64,000 nt of DNA from assembly GCA_029260345.1 (NCBI GenBank), contig JAJDDK010000002.1, positions 310,001 to 374,000 on the forward strand, in the 5' to 3' direction. A program made the translations under genes and the position numbers. This DNA comes from Phycisphaerales bacterium (lineage in GTDB: Bacteria; Planctomycetota; Phycisphaerae; Phycisphaerales; UBA1924). Under the pieces are notes generated by a model that saw only the letters and a list, made by a program, of their open reading frames with translations, was not told the origin of the DNA and ran no database searches. Shown here one piece after another: positions 1 to 8,906 of this stretch (position 1 is the stretch's first letter; every line of letters begins with the position of its first letter).

Positions 1-1
1 C

Positions 2-835
2 GGCGACACCGGCGGTGGCTGGCTTGGCTTTGCAGATGACTCCGCGGCGCGACTCGGTGGCAACGCAAACACCAGCGGCGCGATCAAGTCTTCGCAGGCG
101 ATCGACATCAATGGCGACGGCGATATTGATCTCGTGTACGACGAGGCCAACCCAACGGGTCAGCTTCGCATTCTGCACAACAACGGTTCAGGAGTGTTCA
201 CGAGTGCGCCGCAGGCAGTGATTACGGGCGCGTCTTACAACTTCGGCTTGGGCGATCTTGACGGCAATGGCGTGATGGATTTCTACGGCGTTCGTAACGG
301 TGTGGATCAGATTCGCACCAACCTCGGCGCCGGCGCCGGAGACTCCGTCAACCTCGGAACGACGCTTTCCGCTCCGGGAATCAGCAACGGCTTTGGCGCT
401 ATCTGCCGCCCTGCGGACCTCGATGGCGACGGCACGACGGACTTCCTCGTGGCGGACCTCGATCAGGAATTCCCTGGCGATTGCTCTCGTCGTTTGCGCA
501 TTTTCTTCAATTCCGGTGTATCTCCATTCTTGAGTGATGGCTACCCGACGCCGCAAGCGTGGAATCACAACGGCACGTCTGACATCGCGATGATCGACCT
601 CGATGGCGACGGCGACCTCGACATGATGGTCGGCCACTGCTCCGGCAACACGATCTGGATGCAGGATGGTTCGCCAGCAGTCACAGGCGACCTGAACGGC
701 GATGGAATCGTGAACGGCACGGACCTTGCCAACTTGTTGTCGCAGTGGGGCAGCGCGGGCAGCGCGGACTTCAACGACGACGGCGTGGTGAATGGTATTG
801 ACCTCGCCGCATTGCTTGCGAACTGGACCACCTGA
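2..835 (+). CDS. Secreted FG-GAP/VCBS repeat protein with dockerin-like C-terminus (5-prime partial)
   Basis: The frame is open from base 2 with no start, so the N-terminus lies outside the window. Several calcium-loop repeats of the form DxNGDGxxD (for example DINGDGDID, DLDGNGVMD, DLDGDGTTD, DLDGDGDLD) mark FG-GAP/VCBS blades of an extracellular beta-propeller. The last about 45 residues hold two EF-hand-like units (GDLNGDGIVNGTDLA and FNDDGVVNGIDLA, each followed by a short LL..W segment), the dockerin-like tail typical of Phycisphaerae secreted proteins. Such tails are thought to serve in surface display or sorting; the exact role is unproven. Related tails occur at 43007-44140 and 44137-45348. 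The stop is TGA at 833-835 and a strong terminator follows. Confidence 0.85.
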   Translation, partial: GDTGGGWLGFADDSAARLGGNANTSGAIKSSQAIDINGDGDIDLVYDEANPTGQLRILHNNGSGVFTSAPQAVITGASYNFGLGDLDGNGVMDFYGVRNGVDQIRTNLGAGAGDSVNLGTTLSAPGISNGFGAICRPADLDGDGTTDFLVADLDQEFPGDCSRRLRIFFNSGVSPFLSDGYPTPQAWNHNGTSDIAMIDLDGDGDLDMMVGHCSGNTIWMQDGSPAVTGDLNGDGIVNGTDLANLLSQWGSAGSADFNDDGVVNGIDLAALLANWTT

Positions 836-864
836 TTCGCACGTTTGAATTCTGAGTTCACGTG

Positions 865-900
865 ACACCGGCGGCTCTCTAGAGTCGCCGGTGTTTTTTT
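865..900 (+). terminator. Rho-independent terminator
   Basis: A perfect 9-bp stem ACACCGGCG (865-873) / CGCCGGTGT (886-894) runs directly into a T-run (894-900), 30 bases after the stop of the VCBS gene. It also separates that gene from the convergent sulfotransferase gene ending at 899. Confidence 0.9.
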
Positions 901-2929
901 AGGCGTGGCTCGATTGCACATCAGACGCTCGTTCAACATGCAGTGAGGCGCCGTTTTCGTCCATAGTGCGCCATCGCTCGATCAATGACCCCAGCGCCGC
1001 ATCCAGCTTTGCGCTCTCTTCCGCTGTCAGAGGTGTTTTTGGATTGCGCTTGAAATCGGAAATTCGATCTAGGTAAGCGTTCAACCGCGATTCGTACTCA
1101 TTCGTCCACGGCAGTTCAAGCTGTTCGTAAATGCGCTTGAGCGTATCGCCCGGGTGCGCCGCGAGATCTTCGTAACGAACATCGATCACCCGATCCGAGG
1201 GAAGCTGATCTGCCGCTTCATAGAATCGCTCTTCCATGGCCCGATACAACTCCGGATAGCGATCGATGTACCGCTCGTTGTCACGCGGGTCCTGAAGCTG
1301 AAAGAGTAAGTGAGCCGTCTGTGCCAAATGATCGTTGGATCGAATCACATCAACCGGATCACGCCGAATATGGACAAACTTGGCGCCGGGGTAGAGGTCG
1401 AGCAGCAACTCCATGCGTCCGGTGTTGTGTGGATTCTTCAGGAGCGGCCGTTCATCTATATATCGAAACGCAGAGCGAATGAATCGAAGGTGCAGTTTGC
1501 TCCAATGCGCGCGCTCCTTGTCCGTCATCTGATCCGGGAAACCAAAACGATCGTACCGGCGGGCCAGTCGCGGAAGACGAAGCGACCAATCCGGCGACAG
1601 CCCGGTCATGTTGGCGATTGCAAATTCATCCTCCGCCGGAGTTCCCATACCAAATGCGACCGCATCCATGGGGCGCTTCCAGGGCGAGAAAATCTCAAAC
1701 ACTGGGCGCAGCAGCCAGCCGCTAAAGCGAAATCCGAATGGATTCATCACTTGCCACGTGGTCGGCGCCGTGAACTGCGGATCGATTGAGAGCAAATTGT
1801 GAAGGTGCGTGGTCCCGCTACGGTGCGCGCCGAGGATGAAAATCGGCGGCTGCCGCAGTGGTCGTTGCGGCGCCAGTCGCGCGGCAAGGCGCTCAGGCAA
1901 AGTCAGAATGGTATTTCCTGCTGAAAGTATCAGCGTCGCAATGAGTCGCGGGATGTAGACGGCGCCGATTTGAAACCGTGCTCGCCAGAGTTGAGGCAGC
2001 CATACATCCAAGGGCGCCAGTGCGCCCATCGTGGCAAACGGATACGAGCGCGCAAACTTCATTGAAACCACGCGCGGCTTGGAATGCTCCCGCGTCGGGC
2101 GAGTTCGCAACATGACTCCAACAACAATGCTTAATATCGCAAGCTCGATCCAAAGCCCGGGCGACTGAATTGGGTGTTGGGCAGGAGCGAGCAGCGCTTG
2201 CGCAAGCTCCGACGAACTCTCATACGAGAAGAGCGCCACTTTGCGAATGAATCGCTCCATGAACAAGGCGCCGCACAGAAACGCAGCGCCAAGCACGACA
2301 TCTCCCGAGAGAAAACGCAACTGCACAACCACGACCATCAGCGCAAAGCGGCTCGCCGCCAGCGCCAGGCTATCGCCATCTGTCGGACCAAGCGGATGCA
2401 TGAGTGAAACGCCGGCGTACATCGTCGCAGCAAGAAGAGCGGCAGCGGTGGGGCCCCAACGTTCGCGGGCCGTCCCCGCGACGAACCCTGCGAATGTGAT
2501 CGTTGCCGTCACCGCCATGGGAAAGCCTCCGAAGGCTTTGCCAAATGAAGAAAACCAGCGGCCTGCTTCAGCGATATGCAATCCCCACGCGCCGGTCGCT
2601 ATCGCAAGGATCGAAATGATGATCAGTGTCGCTGCTCCAATCGATAATCCGAGCAGGAGATTCCGCGTCCAATGATCGCCAATGGCAAGACCATACGGTT
2701 GCACGCCGCGATCGCTGCGACTCATCACCATAAGAGCGCTGAAAAATGCGATCAGTCCGAAGAGCGATGTTCCCGACCCCGGGCCGACAATTGGCTGCGG
2801 CGCGCCCAGAATCCATGTCAATGCGTAAAACGCACACGACAGAACGACGACCATCGCCACCCAAAGCAACAGGCGTACAACGACTCCGCGACGAGCAATG
2901 AGCGAGAATTTGGATTGCGTCAAAGTCAT
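899..2929 (-). CDS. Membrane-anchored sulfotransferase with degenerate CPBP-like N-terminal domain
   Basis: The 676-residue protein has two parts. Residues 1-275 are multi-pass membrane; around 145-180 the stretch FAGFVAGTARERWGP followed by a hydrophobic helix ending near MHPLG has the spacing of the CPBP/CAAX-protease core, but the catalytic EE pair is absent. Residues about 357-650 are a sulfotransferase: GAHRSGTTHLHN (367-378) is the 5-prime phosphosulfate loop for PAPS, and the FVHIRRDPVDVIRSN segment is the 3-prime phosphate-binding region. It would transfer sulfate from PAPS to an unknown acceptor at the inner membrane face. It is a stand-alone gene, convergent with the VCBS gene. The enzyme class is well supported; substrate and the role of the membrane half are unknown. 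Confidence 0.8.
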   Translation of the reverse strand: MTLTQSKFSLIARRGVVVRLLLWVAMVVVLSCAFYALTWILGAPQPIVGPGSGTSLFGLIAFFSALMVMSRSDRGVQPYGLAIGDHWTRNLLLGLSIGAATLIIISILAIATGAWGLHIAEAGRWFSSFGKAFGGFPMAVTATITFAGFVAGTARERWGPTAAALLAATMYAGVSLMHPLGPTDGDSLALAASRFALMVVVVQLRFLSGDVVLGAAFLCGALFMERFIRKVALFSYESSSELAQALLAPAQHPIQSPGLWIELAILSIVVGVMLRTRPTREHSKPRVVSMKFARSYPFATMGALAPLDVWLPQLWRARFQIGAVYIPRLIATLILSAGNTILTLPERLAARLAPQRPLRQPPIFILGAHRSGTTHLHNLLSIDPQFTAPTTWQVMNPFGFRFSGWLLRPVFEIFSPWKRPMDAVAFGMGTPAEDEFAIANMTGLSPDWSLRLPRLARRYDRFGFPDQMTDKERAHWSKLHLRFIRSAFRYIDERPLLKNPHNTGRMELLLDLYPGAKFVHIRRDPVDVIRSNDHLAQTAHLLFQLQDPRDNERYIDRYPELYRAMEERFYEAADQLPSDRVIDVRYEDLAAHPGDTLKRIYEQLELPWTNEYESRLNAYLDRISDFKRNPKTPLTAEESAKLDAALGSLIERWRTMDENGASLHVERASDVQSSHA

Positions 2930-2997
2930 GGGCAGGCGGTTGGGATTACGTCCGCGTACACCCTAACGATTCCGCCCAATTCGTTAACCCCGGCAAC

Positions 2998-3660
2998 TCA
3001 GCGCCGCGGCGGAGTGGCGCCCTCGGTGACTTCGACCATCGGGTCAAAGGGGCGCACCGTCGGTTGCGGAGACAGGGGGTGGGGCGCGTCGCCTTCCACC
3101 CGTGCCAGACCGAGTGAGCCATTGCCCGTCACGGTGATCATCCATCGCCCCGGGCTGAGGCTTCGATACACCGCCTTGCCGAATCCTTCGGGCCGCTGGT
3201 CCCAGTCGATGGACTCCACGAGGGGATCGATAACGAGTCCGCTGCCCGGAGGCGTGTATGCGTCAAAGACCCGTCGGATCCAAAGCCGTCCGTCAAGGAT
3301 GGCGTAGTCAACGTATATCTCTGCGCGGGGGTCAAACGGCGTTTCGATGCGCTTCTGCACACCTTCCGCCGTTCGAATGACAACATCAAGTTTGCCTTCC
3401 TCAACGAGGAGTTCTGTAACGGCCGTGCGCCGGACAGCGGCGTTGTACTGCTCACGGAGCGCATCACGCTCGGTTGCAAGGTCGCGCAGGCTTGTTTCAA
3501 GCCGCGCGATCGATTCGCGGTGCCGGGCGGCGGCGTCGCGTGACTGGAAAATCTCGTACGTCGCGACACCACCGATCGAGGCGATCGTGAGCGCCGCAAC
3601 GCCACTCAGAAACCGGATGGTCGCGAAACCGCGTTGGGTCCACTTCATACTGTTCTTCAT
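2998..3660 (-). CDS. Hypothetical single-pass membrane protein with coiled coil
   Basis: The start chosen is ATG at 3660 (MKNSMKW), which has a strong AGGGGG ribosome site just upstream; a longer frame to 3684 lacks one. The 220-residue product has an N-terminal membrane helix (about 10-35), a short coiled coil (ARHRESIARLETSLRDLATE, about 42-70) and a soluble C-terminal domain rich in beta-type segments ending in a proline-rich tail. I do not recognise a family. It lies 68 bases upstream of the sulfotransferase gene on the same strand, so the two may be cotranscribed. Confidence 0.65.
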   Translation of the reverse strand: MKNSMKWTQRGFATIRFLSGVAALTIASIGGVATYEIFQSRDAAARHRESIARLETSLRDLATERDALREQYNAAVRRTAVTELLVEEGKLDVVIRTAEGVQKRIETPFDPRAEIYVDYAILDGRLWIRRVFDAYTPPGSGLVIDPLVESIDWDQRPEGFGKAVYRSLSPGRWMITVTGNGSLGLARVEGDAPHPLSPQPTVRPFDPMVEVTEGATPPRR

Positions 3661-3854
3661 CGGCCCCCCTTGGCCGCCTTCCACAACGGCCGAGTAGGGA
3701 AGGTCCGCGTTGAGTTCAGAGGTGGTGTCGTCGGGCTGTTTGGCCCGATTTCATGTTGAAGATCGGCTCTACCAATCGACATGCAGGTGCAATTGAACCG
3801 ATTGGGAGGGGGTGCGGTTCACCCCTCTAGAGTACGACACGGAGACTTGAATAG

Positions 3855-4691
3855 TTGAGCGGTTCGGAGACATTCCGGTCCGGAGAGGCATTCGCCGTCC
3901 TTGATGGTGAAATGACTGAGCCGCTGATAGCGAATGTCGCCGGCGGACGCGCTGCGGTGTTTTCTGTGCGCAGTCCTGTGAAGGAACCTCCCAACGAAGA
4001 CGCCGCAATCGTGATACCGCTCGGCGATTCGACCGCCGTGTTTGCCGTCGCCGATGGCTGCGGCGGTCATGCGGCTGGGGAGCAGGCCGCGAGACTCGCC
4101 ATAGAAACACTCCACCGCCGATTGACGTCACTGGACAACCCCGAGGAGGGCTTGCGCGAAGCGATTCTGGATGCATTCGAAAAGGCGAACAAGGAAATCG
4201 ACAAACTCGGACTTGGCGCCGCGACGACGCTCGCCGTCGCCGAAGTGCGAGGCGCCGAAGTGCGCACGTACCACACCGGCGACTCGGACATCCTCGTGAC
4301 GGGCCAGCGGGCGCGCATCAAACTCCAGACGCTTGCCCACGCGCCGACCGCGTACGCCGTCGAAGCGGGCATGCTCAACGAAGCCGATGCGATGCATCAC
4401 GAAGATCGTTCGCTGATTTCAAATATCGTTGGTTCACACGACATGCGCGTGGATCTTGGAAGTTCGATGCCGCTGGCGGCGCGAGACACACTGCTGCTCG
4501 CCAGTGACGGCGTCACGGACAATCTTTGGACGCGCGAAATTGTCGACCTTGTGCGATCAGGGCCACTGCGCACTGCCGCCCGCAAACTTGCCGAGGCGTG
4601 CTGGTTACGTATGACCGAGCCTACGGAGGGCGCGCCATGCAAACCGGACGATGTGACGTTTGTCCTGTTTCGCCGCGGCCGCTCAGCCTGA
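3855..4691 (+). CDS. PP2C-family Ser/Thr protein phosphatase
   Basis: The product (278 residues from a TTG start) has the metal-coordinating motifs of PP2C phosphatases in order: PPNEDAAIV (about 45-53), VADGCGGHAAGEQAA (about 68-82), HTGDSDILV, and LASDGVTDNL near residue 218. It dephosphorylates Ser/Thr phosphoproteins using two Mn/Mg ions. The TTG at 3855 has GGAG ten bases upstream; ATG at 3912 is an alternative start that keeps every motif. The next gene, 15 bases away and convergent, is a protein kinase, so the pair probably acts on the same substrates. Cytoplasmic; no membrane segment seen. Confidence 0.85.
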   Translation: MSGSETFRSGEAFAVLDGEMTEPLIANVAGGRAAVFSVRSPVKEPPNEDAAIVIPLGDSTAVFAVADGCGGHAAGEQAARLAIETLHRRLTSLDNPEEGLREAILDAFEKANKEIDKLGLGAATTLAVAEVRGAEVRTYHTGDSDILVTGQRARIKLQTLAHAPTAYAVEAGMLNEADAMHHEDRSLISNIVGSHDMRVDLGSSMPLAARDTLLLASDGVTDNLWTREIVDLVRSGPLRTAARKLAEACWLRMTEPTEGAPCKPDDVTFVLFRRGRSA

Positions 4692-4706
4692 AACCACAAA
4701 CACGCG

Positions 4707-5489
4707 CTATTGCGATTCCCAGGTAAACGACTCCAGATACTCGCGAAGATCGCGTGTGGTCCGGAATTTCTTGCGGATCAGCGATCGCTTCAGCCCGCAG
4801 CAGATTTGTTTGATCTCGGGCGGCTGGGAGGCATACCGCTTCGCGCCGCCGACCATGTCGTACAAGATGCGAACAAGGTTGAACACGTCTTCCTGAATGT
4901 TCGCGGCTGACGGTTTGCCCCAGTCGTACATATCCACAATGCGCACATCGAATCCGACCCCCATGCGGCGGACGAGAATATTGCCGACGTGCATGTCGCC
5001 GTGGTATTCGCGCATTTTGTGAACACACTCAAGCCCCGAAGAGATCCTGTACAGAAGATTCAGCGCTTCGAACGGAACCAGCCGTTTGCCGGGCTGACGG
5101 CGCACGAATTTCTCCAGCAGTTCGCCCTCGACAAACTCACTGATCAGCGCCGTCACCCACGTGTCTCGAACGTTGACTTCTTCTGAATGGTGATACTTCA
5201 GAATGATCGGGCAGGGCCGCAGTCGCTCGAGTTTGGCGGCGTACAACGAGACTGCTCGATCACCGACATTGCGATGCGGGAAGAAAAGCTTCGCCGCTCG
5301 CGGCGCCCCGGTCTTGCGCTCCACAACCTTGTAGACCTCACCTTCCCAGCCCGCGCCAAGCAGCGAGTCAACGACATACTTCCCGGCCAGAAGGCGTCCG
5401 GGGGCGAGCTTGAAGGAGTCGATACGAGGGAGTCGATTCGTAGCCACGGGGCGGCATCCTACCGACGAATCCATGTGATTTGGGGCCAT
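4707..5489 (-). CDS. Ser/Thr protein kinase-like protein, compact, atypical catalytic loop
   Basis: The 260-residue protein shows a glycine loop (LLGAGWEGEVYKV, about 43-55), a likely ATP-anchoring lysine in RAAKLFFP, and a catalytic loop HGDMHVGNIL. The HGDxHxxN form is typical of RIO/ABC1/APH-like kinases rather than classical HRD eukaryotic-like kinases. The metal-binding segment reads IVDMYDWG in place of DFG. It has no extracellular or PASTA part and is shorter than usual Hanks-type kinases. It converges on the PP2C gene (ends 15 bases apart), suggesting a kinase/phosphatase pair. ATG at 5474 is an alternative start. Kinase fold is well supported; whether it phosphorylates protein or small molecules is open. 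Confidence 0.75.
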   Translation of the reverse strand: MAPNHMDSSVGCRPVATNRLPRIDSFKLAPGRLLAGKYVVDSLLGAGWEGEVYKVVERKTGAPRAAKLFFPHRNVGDRAVSLYAAKLERLRPCPIILKYHHSEEVNVRDTWVTALISEFVEGELLEKFVRRQPGKRLVPFEALNLLYRISSGLECVHKMREYHGDMHVGNILVRRMGVGFDVRIVDMYDWGKPSAANIQEDVFNLVRILYDMVGGAKRYASQPPEIKQICCGLKRSLIRKKFRTTRDLREYLESFTWESQ

Positions 5490-5527
5490 CCTGCGGGTTC
5501 ATTCGACGAGTCGCCGATATCGAGGAC

Positions 5528-6664
5528 ATGCCTTCTCGGATACACGTCAACACCGTCAAGAGATTGGTCCGACGCCGCGTGCCCCATGCGGGTGCGCCCC
5601 CCGGCGCCTTTGTCCCCTCGGACGCTACCTCTCCCACCAGAATTCGATACATGCGGTTCGACGCGGCCTCCGTTGAAGAGGCTGACGTTTCCGACGTCAG
5701 CCAGCTGGCTGGCTTGGCGCAGCCCGGAAAGCAGGTCTGGGTCGATGTCCAAGGCCTCAGCGACCATGACGCCATCAGGGCCATTGGCACGATTTTCGGC
5801 ATTCACCAGCTTGCGCTTTCCGACATCGTCAACACCGGGCAGCGCCCCAAGGTCGAAGAATATGGATCACAGCTTTTCGTCGTGACCCGTATGGTTCAAA
5901 TTCTTGAATCCGGGAATCCTGACTGGGAGCAAGTCAGCCTCGTGGTGGGGCCGAATTATGTCCTGACGTTTCAGGATCGAATCGGGGATTGCCTCGACCC
6001 GCTTCGGGAACGGATTCGAACCGAGGGCTCACGCATTCGAACGTCGGATGAAGGCTACTTGTCCTGCATGATGCTCGACGCCATCGTCGATGGATTCTTT
6101 CCGGTGCTCGAGCATTTTGGCGAGCGCCTCGAAGAAATCGAAGTCGAACTGATTCGCCAGCCAACGCCGGGTCTCCTGGAGGACATCTTTCTCGTCAAGC
6201 GCGATTTGATGTCGCTGCGCCGGGCGATTTGGCCGCAACGCGAATTTCTGACGCGGCTGCTGCGCGATGGTCATTCCATGTTTGATGAACAGACGGCGCC
6301 GTTTCTGCGTGACGTCTACGACCACGCCGTCCACATCGTCGATGTGACGGAAACGTACCGCGAACTGACGCAGAGCTACATCGACGTCTATCTGTCAAGC
6401 ATCGCCAACCGCACGAATGAAGTCATGCGGGTCTTGACCGTCACTGCCACGATCTTCATCCCGCTCACGTTCATCGCGGGCGTGTATGGAATGAACTTCA
6501 GCACGGCGTATCCAACGAATATGCCAGAGCTTGATTGGCGATACGGCTACATCTCATTTTGGATCATCTGCATCCTCGTCGTGGTGGTGATGCTGGTGCT
6601 CGCCCGCCGATTGGGCTGGCTGGGCGGCTCACCATCAGCGGGGCTCAGGAATCGAGATTCATGA
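5528..6664 (+). CDS. corA: CorA-family magnesium/divalent cation channel
   Basis: The 378-residue protein (start ATG 5528, MPSRIHV; an upstream TTG at 5480 is less likely) has the large N-terminal cytoplasmic domain of CorA, a long helical stalk, and two C-terminal membrane helices. The first ends in the selectivity signature YGMNF and is followed by an acidic loop (PELDW) before the last helix. CorA pentamers import Mg2+, in some cases Co2+ or Ni2+. It is divergent from the kinase gene and overlaps the 3-prime end of the deacylase gene by 20 bases. Confidence 0.92.
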   Translation: MPSRIHVNTVKRLVRRRVPHAGAPPGAFVPSDATSPTRIRYMRFDAASVEEADVSDVSQLAGLAQPGKQVWVDVQGLSDHDAIRAIGTIFGIHQLALSDIVNTGQRPKVEEYGSQLFVVTRMVQILESGNPDWEQVSLVVGPNYVLTFQDRIGDCLDPLRERIRTEGSRIRTSDEGYLSCMMLDAIVDGFFPVLEHFGERLEEIEVELIRQPTPGLLEDIFLVKRDLMSLRRAIWPQREFLTRLLRDGHSMFDEQTAPFLRDVYDHAVHIVDVTETYRELTQSYIDVYLSSIANRTNEVMRVLTVTATIFIPLTFIAGVYGMNFSTAYPTNMPELDWRYGYISFWIICILVVVVMLVLARRLGWLGGSPSAGLRNRDS

Positions 6665-7706
6665 TGTGCAGGTTTGCCGCGAGTCGTTGATGCACACGAC
6701 GGTGAAGATGGTCGCCGGCGCCTTCCAGAGCGCGGCGGATGCTTCGAACCGATCGTTGCGGCTGCGCAATATGGCAAATGGGCTCGCCCGGTCGCACCGC
6801 GGGCAGCGTCGTCATGCCGAGCACGACGCCGTCAATTGGCGAGATGAGAACCGCGCGGCCATCACCAAAGACGCTCGCGTTCGTCGCGATGGGCTGGCCG
6901 GCTTCAATAACTTCACCCGGCGCCACATGAAACCAAAGCAAACCGCCCAGTTGCGCCCGCACCCAGATCGTCTTGTCGACCCGCGTCTGATAGATCGGAC
7001 GATCTGCTTCGCCATTGAGCATGCCCAGCTCAATCATCACACTTCGCACGCCCGACACGCCGATTTCGACGACATCCGGCTCGATCTTCCAAATTTCGCC
7101 GGCTTCGAGAATGATGGTGGGCACGCCGTGATCACACGCGCACCGACGCAATGAGCCTTCGGGACCTCGTCCGGTGACAATCAGTTCGCATCCGAACGAT
7201 TTGGCGAGACGGCGCACCTCCGGGTTGCGCATGTCGGCGCGCACGTTGGGGTAGTTCGTGCGCTGAATCGCCGCTGTGTGAAGGTCAATGCAATAATCCG
7301 CATTATGAATCAGTTCACGAAAGACGACCTCGGCAATGCGGCTCGCCATGCTCCCGTTGGCCGACCCGGGGAATGAGCGATTCAAGTCGCGCCGATCAGG
7401 CACATAACGGGATTGACTCTCAAATGCCGGCATATTGACAACAGGCACGCAGATCAGGGTTCCGCATTTCGGTTTGAGCTGCTCTTCGAACATAATCTGC
7501 CGAATAATGCCCATGCCGTTGAGTTCATCGCCATGCACGACGCCCGTCAGCAGCAGCCGCGGACCTGGTCGATTCGAGCGCACCACGCGCACCGGCGTCG
7601 TCAACGACTCCGCCGTGTAGGTCTCCGTCAGCGGCAGATTGATATCAAGCGTTTCACCGCGACGTACGCGCTGTCCAGCGATCACGAGCGGCTTGGCCTT
7701 ACTCAT
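6645..7706 (-). CDS. Succinylglutamate desuccinylase/aspartoacylase-family zinc hydrolase (RimK-associated)
   Basis: The 353-residue protein carries the AstE/AspA metallo-carboxypeptidase motifs: VVHGDE (zinc ligands H58 and E61), DLNRSFPG (107-114) and DLHTA with the third ligand H143. A lipoyl-like C-terminal region (about 240-320, with VAPGEVIEAGQPIA) is usual for this subfamily. It is the last gene of the operon mscS-like, rimB-like, rimK-like, this gene, 6 bases after the RimK-like ligase. In such clusters the hydrolase is expected to act on amidated or glutamylated products of the ATP-grasp ligase; that substrate is inferred, not shown. Its 3-prime end overlaps corA on the opposite strand by 20 bases. 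Confidence 0.85.
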   Translation of the reverse strand: MSKAKPLVIAGQRVRRGETLDINLPLTETYTAESLTTPVRVVRSNRPGPRLLLTGVVHGDELNGMGIIRQIMFEEQLKPKCGTLICVPVVNMPAFESQSRYVPDRRDLNRSFPGSANGSMASRIAEVVFRELIHNADYCIDLHTAAIQRTNYPNVRADMRNPEVRRLAKSFGCELIVTGRGPEGSLRRCACDHGVPTIILEAGEIWKIEPDVVEIGVSGVRSVMIELGMLNGEADRPIYQTRVDKTIWVRAQLGGLLWFHVAPGEVIEAGQPIATNASVFGDGRAVLISPIDGVVLGMTTLPAVRPGEPICHIAQPQRSVRSIRRALEGAGDHLHRRVHQRLAANLHIMNLDS

Positions 7707-7712
7707 TCCGGT

Positions 7713-8906
7713 TTAATCCTTGGGCGTCCCGTTTTTCTTGCCGAGCTTCTTGCGGCGAGGCCGACGCTTCTCTCGAGGTGGGAGCAACCCTTCGAGCGTC
7801 AGTTGTTTTCCGTAGCACAAAAGTACATCGCCTTCGAGAATTTTTCGATCGCCGCGCGGATTCGGAATCACATTGCCTGCGCGCGTGATGCTCAACACGA
7901 GCACGTCGCGATCACGCAGGTCGAGTTCCGCAAGTGTCTTGTTCGTCATCGTTGATTGCGGCACGATCGCGAACTCCGTCACCGCGTACCCGCGCGCCAG
8001 CGTCAAACGCTGCCGGAGATCAATCTCCGGAAATTGCACCTGCTCTTCGAGATATGAAATGATCTCGCCCGCAACGTCAATATTCGTCGCGCCTTCAATG
8101 CCTTCAAGGCCGGGTGAGGAGTTCACCTCCATAACCTGTGGACCTGCATCGCTCTCCAGCATGTCTACGCCGGCGACGCGCAAACCCAGGATTTGAGCTG
8201 CTCGCACGGCGACCCGTTCATACTCCGGCTCAAGCGTGACGGATTCGGTTGATCCGCCGCGATGAACGTTGCTGCGAAATTCCTGGCCCGACGCCGTCCG
8301 CCGCATCGCGGCGACGACGCGATCCCCGACGATAAACGCTCGAACATCGCGCCCTTTGCTTTCAGCGACAAACTTCTGGATAAGCACATTCTGCTTGGCG
8401 CCTTGAAGCGTTTCGATAATCGCTTCGGCAACCTTGACAGACTCGGCCAGAATCACGCCAATGCCTTGGGTTCCCTCAAGCAGTTTGATGATGACCGGGG
8501 CGCCACCGACACGTTCAATCGCCGCAAGAATTTCACCACGATCGCGCACGAAGGCAGTCGGGGGCATACCGATGTCGTGACGACTCAGCGCCTGCAGCGA
8601 TCGCAACTTATCGCGCGAAACACTGATGGCGTGCGAAGCCGACAGGCTGAACATGCCCATCTGTTCAAATTGCCGCACCACTGCAGCGCCATAAAACGTG
8701 ATTGAAGCTCCAATGCGCGGAACAATGGCGTCGTAGTGTGAAATGCGCTTGCCGCGGTACCACAAGTCTGGGGATTGCTCCTCCAGTGCGATTGAGAATC
8801 GCAGGGTGTCCAGCGCCGTGATTTTGTGTCCGCGACTTTCCGCGGCTTCACGCAGCCGGCGGCTGCTGTAACACTTGGGCGCGCGCGTCAGGAGACCGAT
8901 CTTCAT
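7713..8906 (-). CDS. RimK-family ATP-grasp ligase with C-terminal TrkA_C (RCK_C) domain
   Basis: Residues 1-290 are a RimK/LysX-type ATP-grasp amide ligase: start MKIGLLTRAP, a nucleotide-binding loop near KLLEGTQGIGV (141-151) and the metal-binding EVNSSPGLEGIE (260-271). E. coli RimK adds glutamates to the C-terminus of ribosomal protein S6. Residues about 306-377 add a TrkA_C/RCK_C fold (FAIVPQSTMTNKTLAELDL, then GDVLLCYG), normally a ligand-sensing part of K+ channels and transporters, followed by a Lys/Arg-rich tail. At 397 residues it is about 100 longer than E. coli RimK. It overlaps the RimB-like gene by ATGA (8903-8906). Confidence 0.88.
   Translation of the reverse strand: MKIGLLTRAPKCYSSRRLREAAESRGHKITALDTLRFSIALEEQSPDLWYRGKRISHYDAIVPRIGASITFYGAAVVRQFEQMGMFSLSASHAISVSRDKLRSLQALSRHDIGMPPTAFVRDRGEILAAIERVGGAPVIIKLLEGTQGIGVILAESVKVAEAIIETLQGAKQNVLIQKFVAESKGRDVRAFIVGDRVVAAMRRTASGQEFRSNVHRGGSTESVTLEPEYERVAVRAAQILGLRVAGVDMLESDAGPQVMEVNSSPGLEGIEGATNIDVAGEIISYLEEQVQFPEIDLRQRLTLARGYAVTEFAIVPQSTMTNKTLAELDLRDRDVLVLSITRAGNVIPNPRGDRKILEGDVLLCYGKQLTLEGLLPPREKRRPRRKKLGKKNGTPKD

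Noticed and set aside
188-868. 226-codon frame opposite the first VCBS gene
   Set aside because: The VCBS frame shows clear repeated calcium loops; the antisense product is a low-complexity Arg/Val/Ala-rich sequence.
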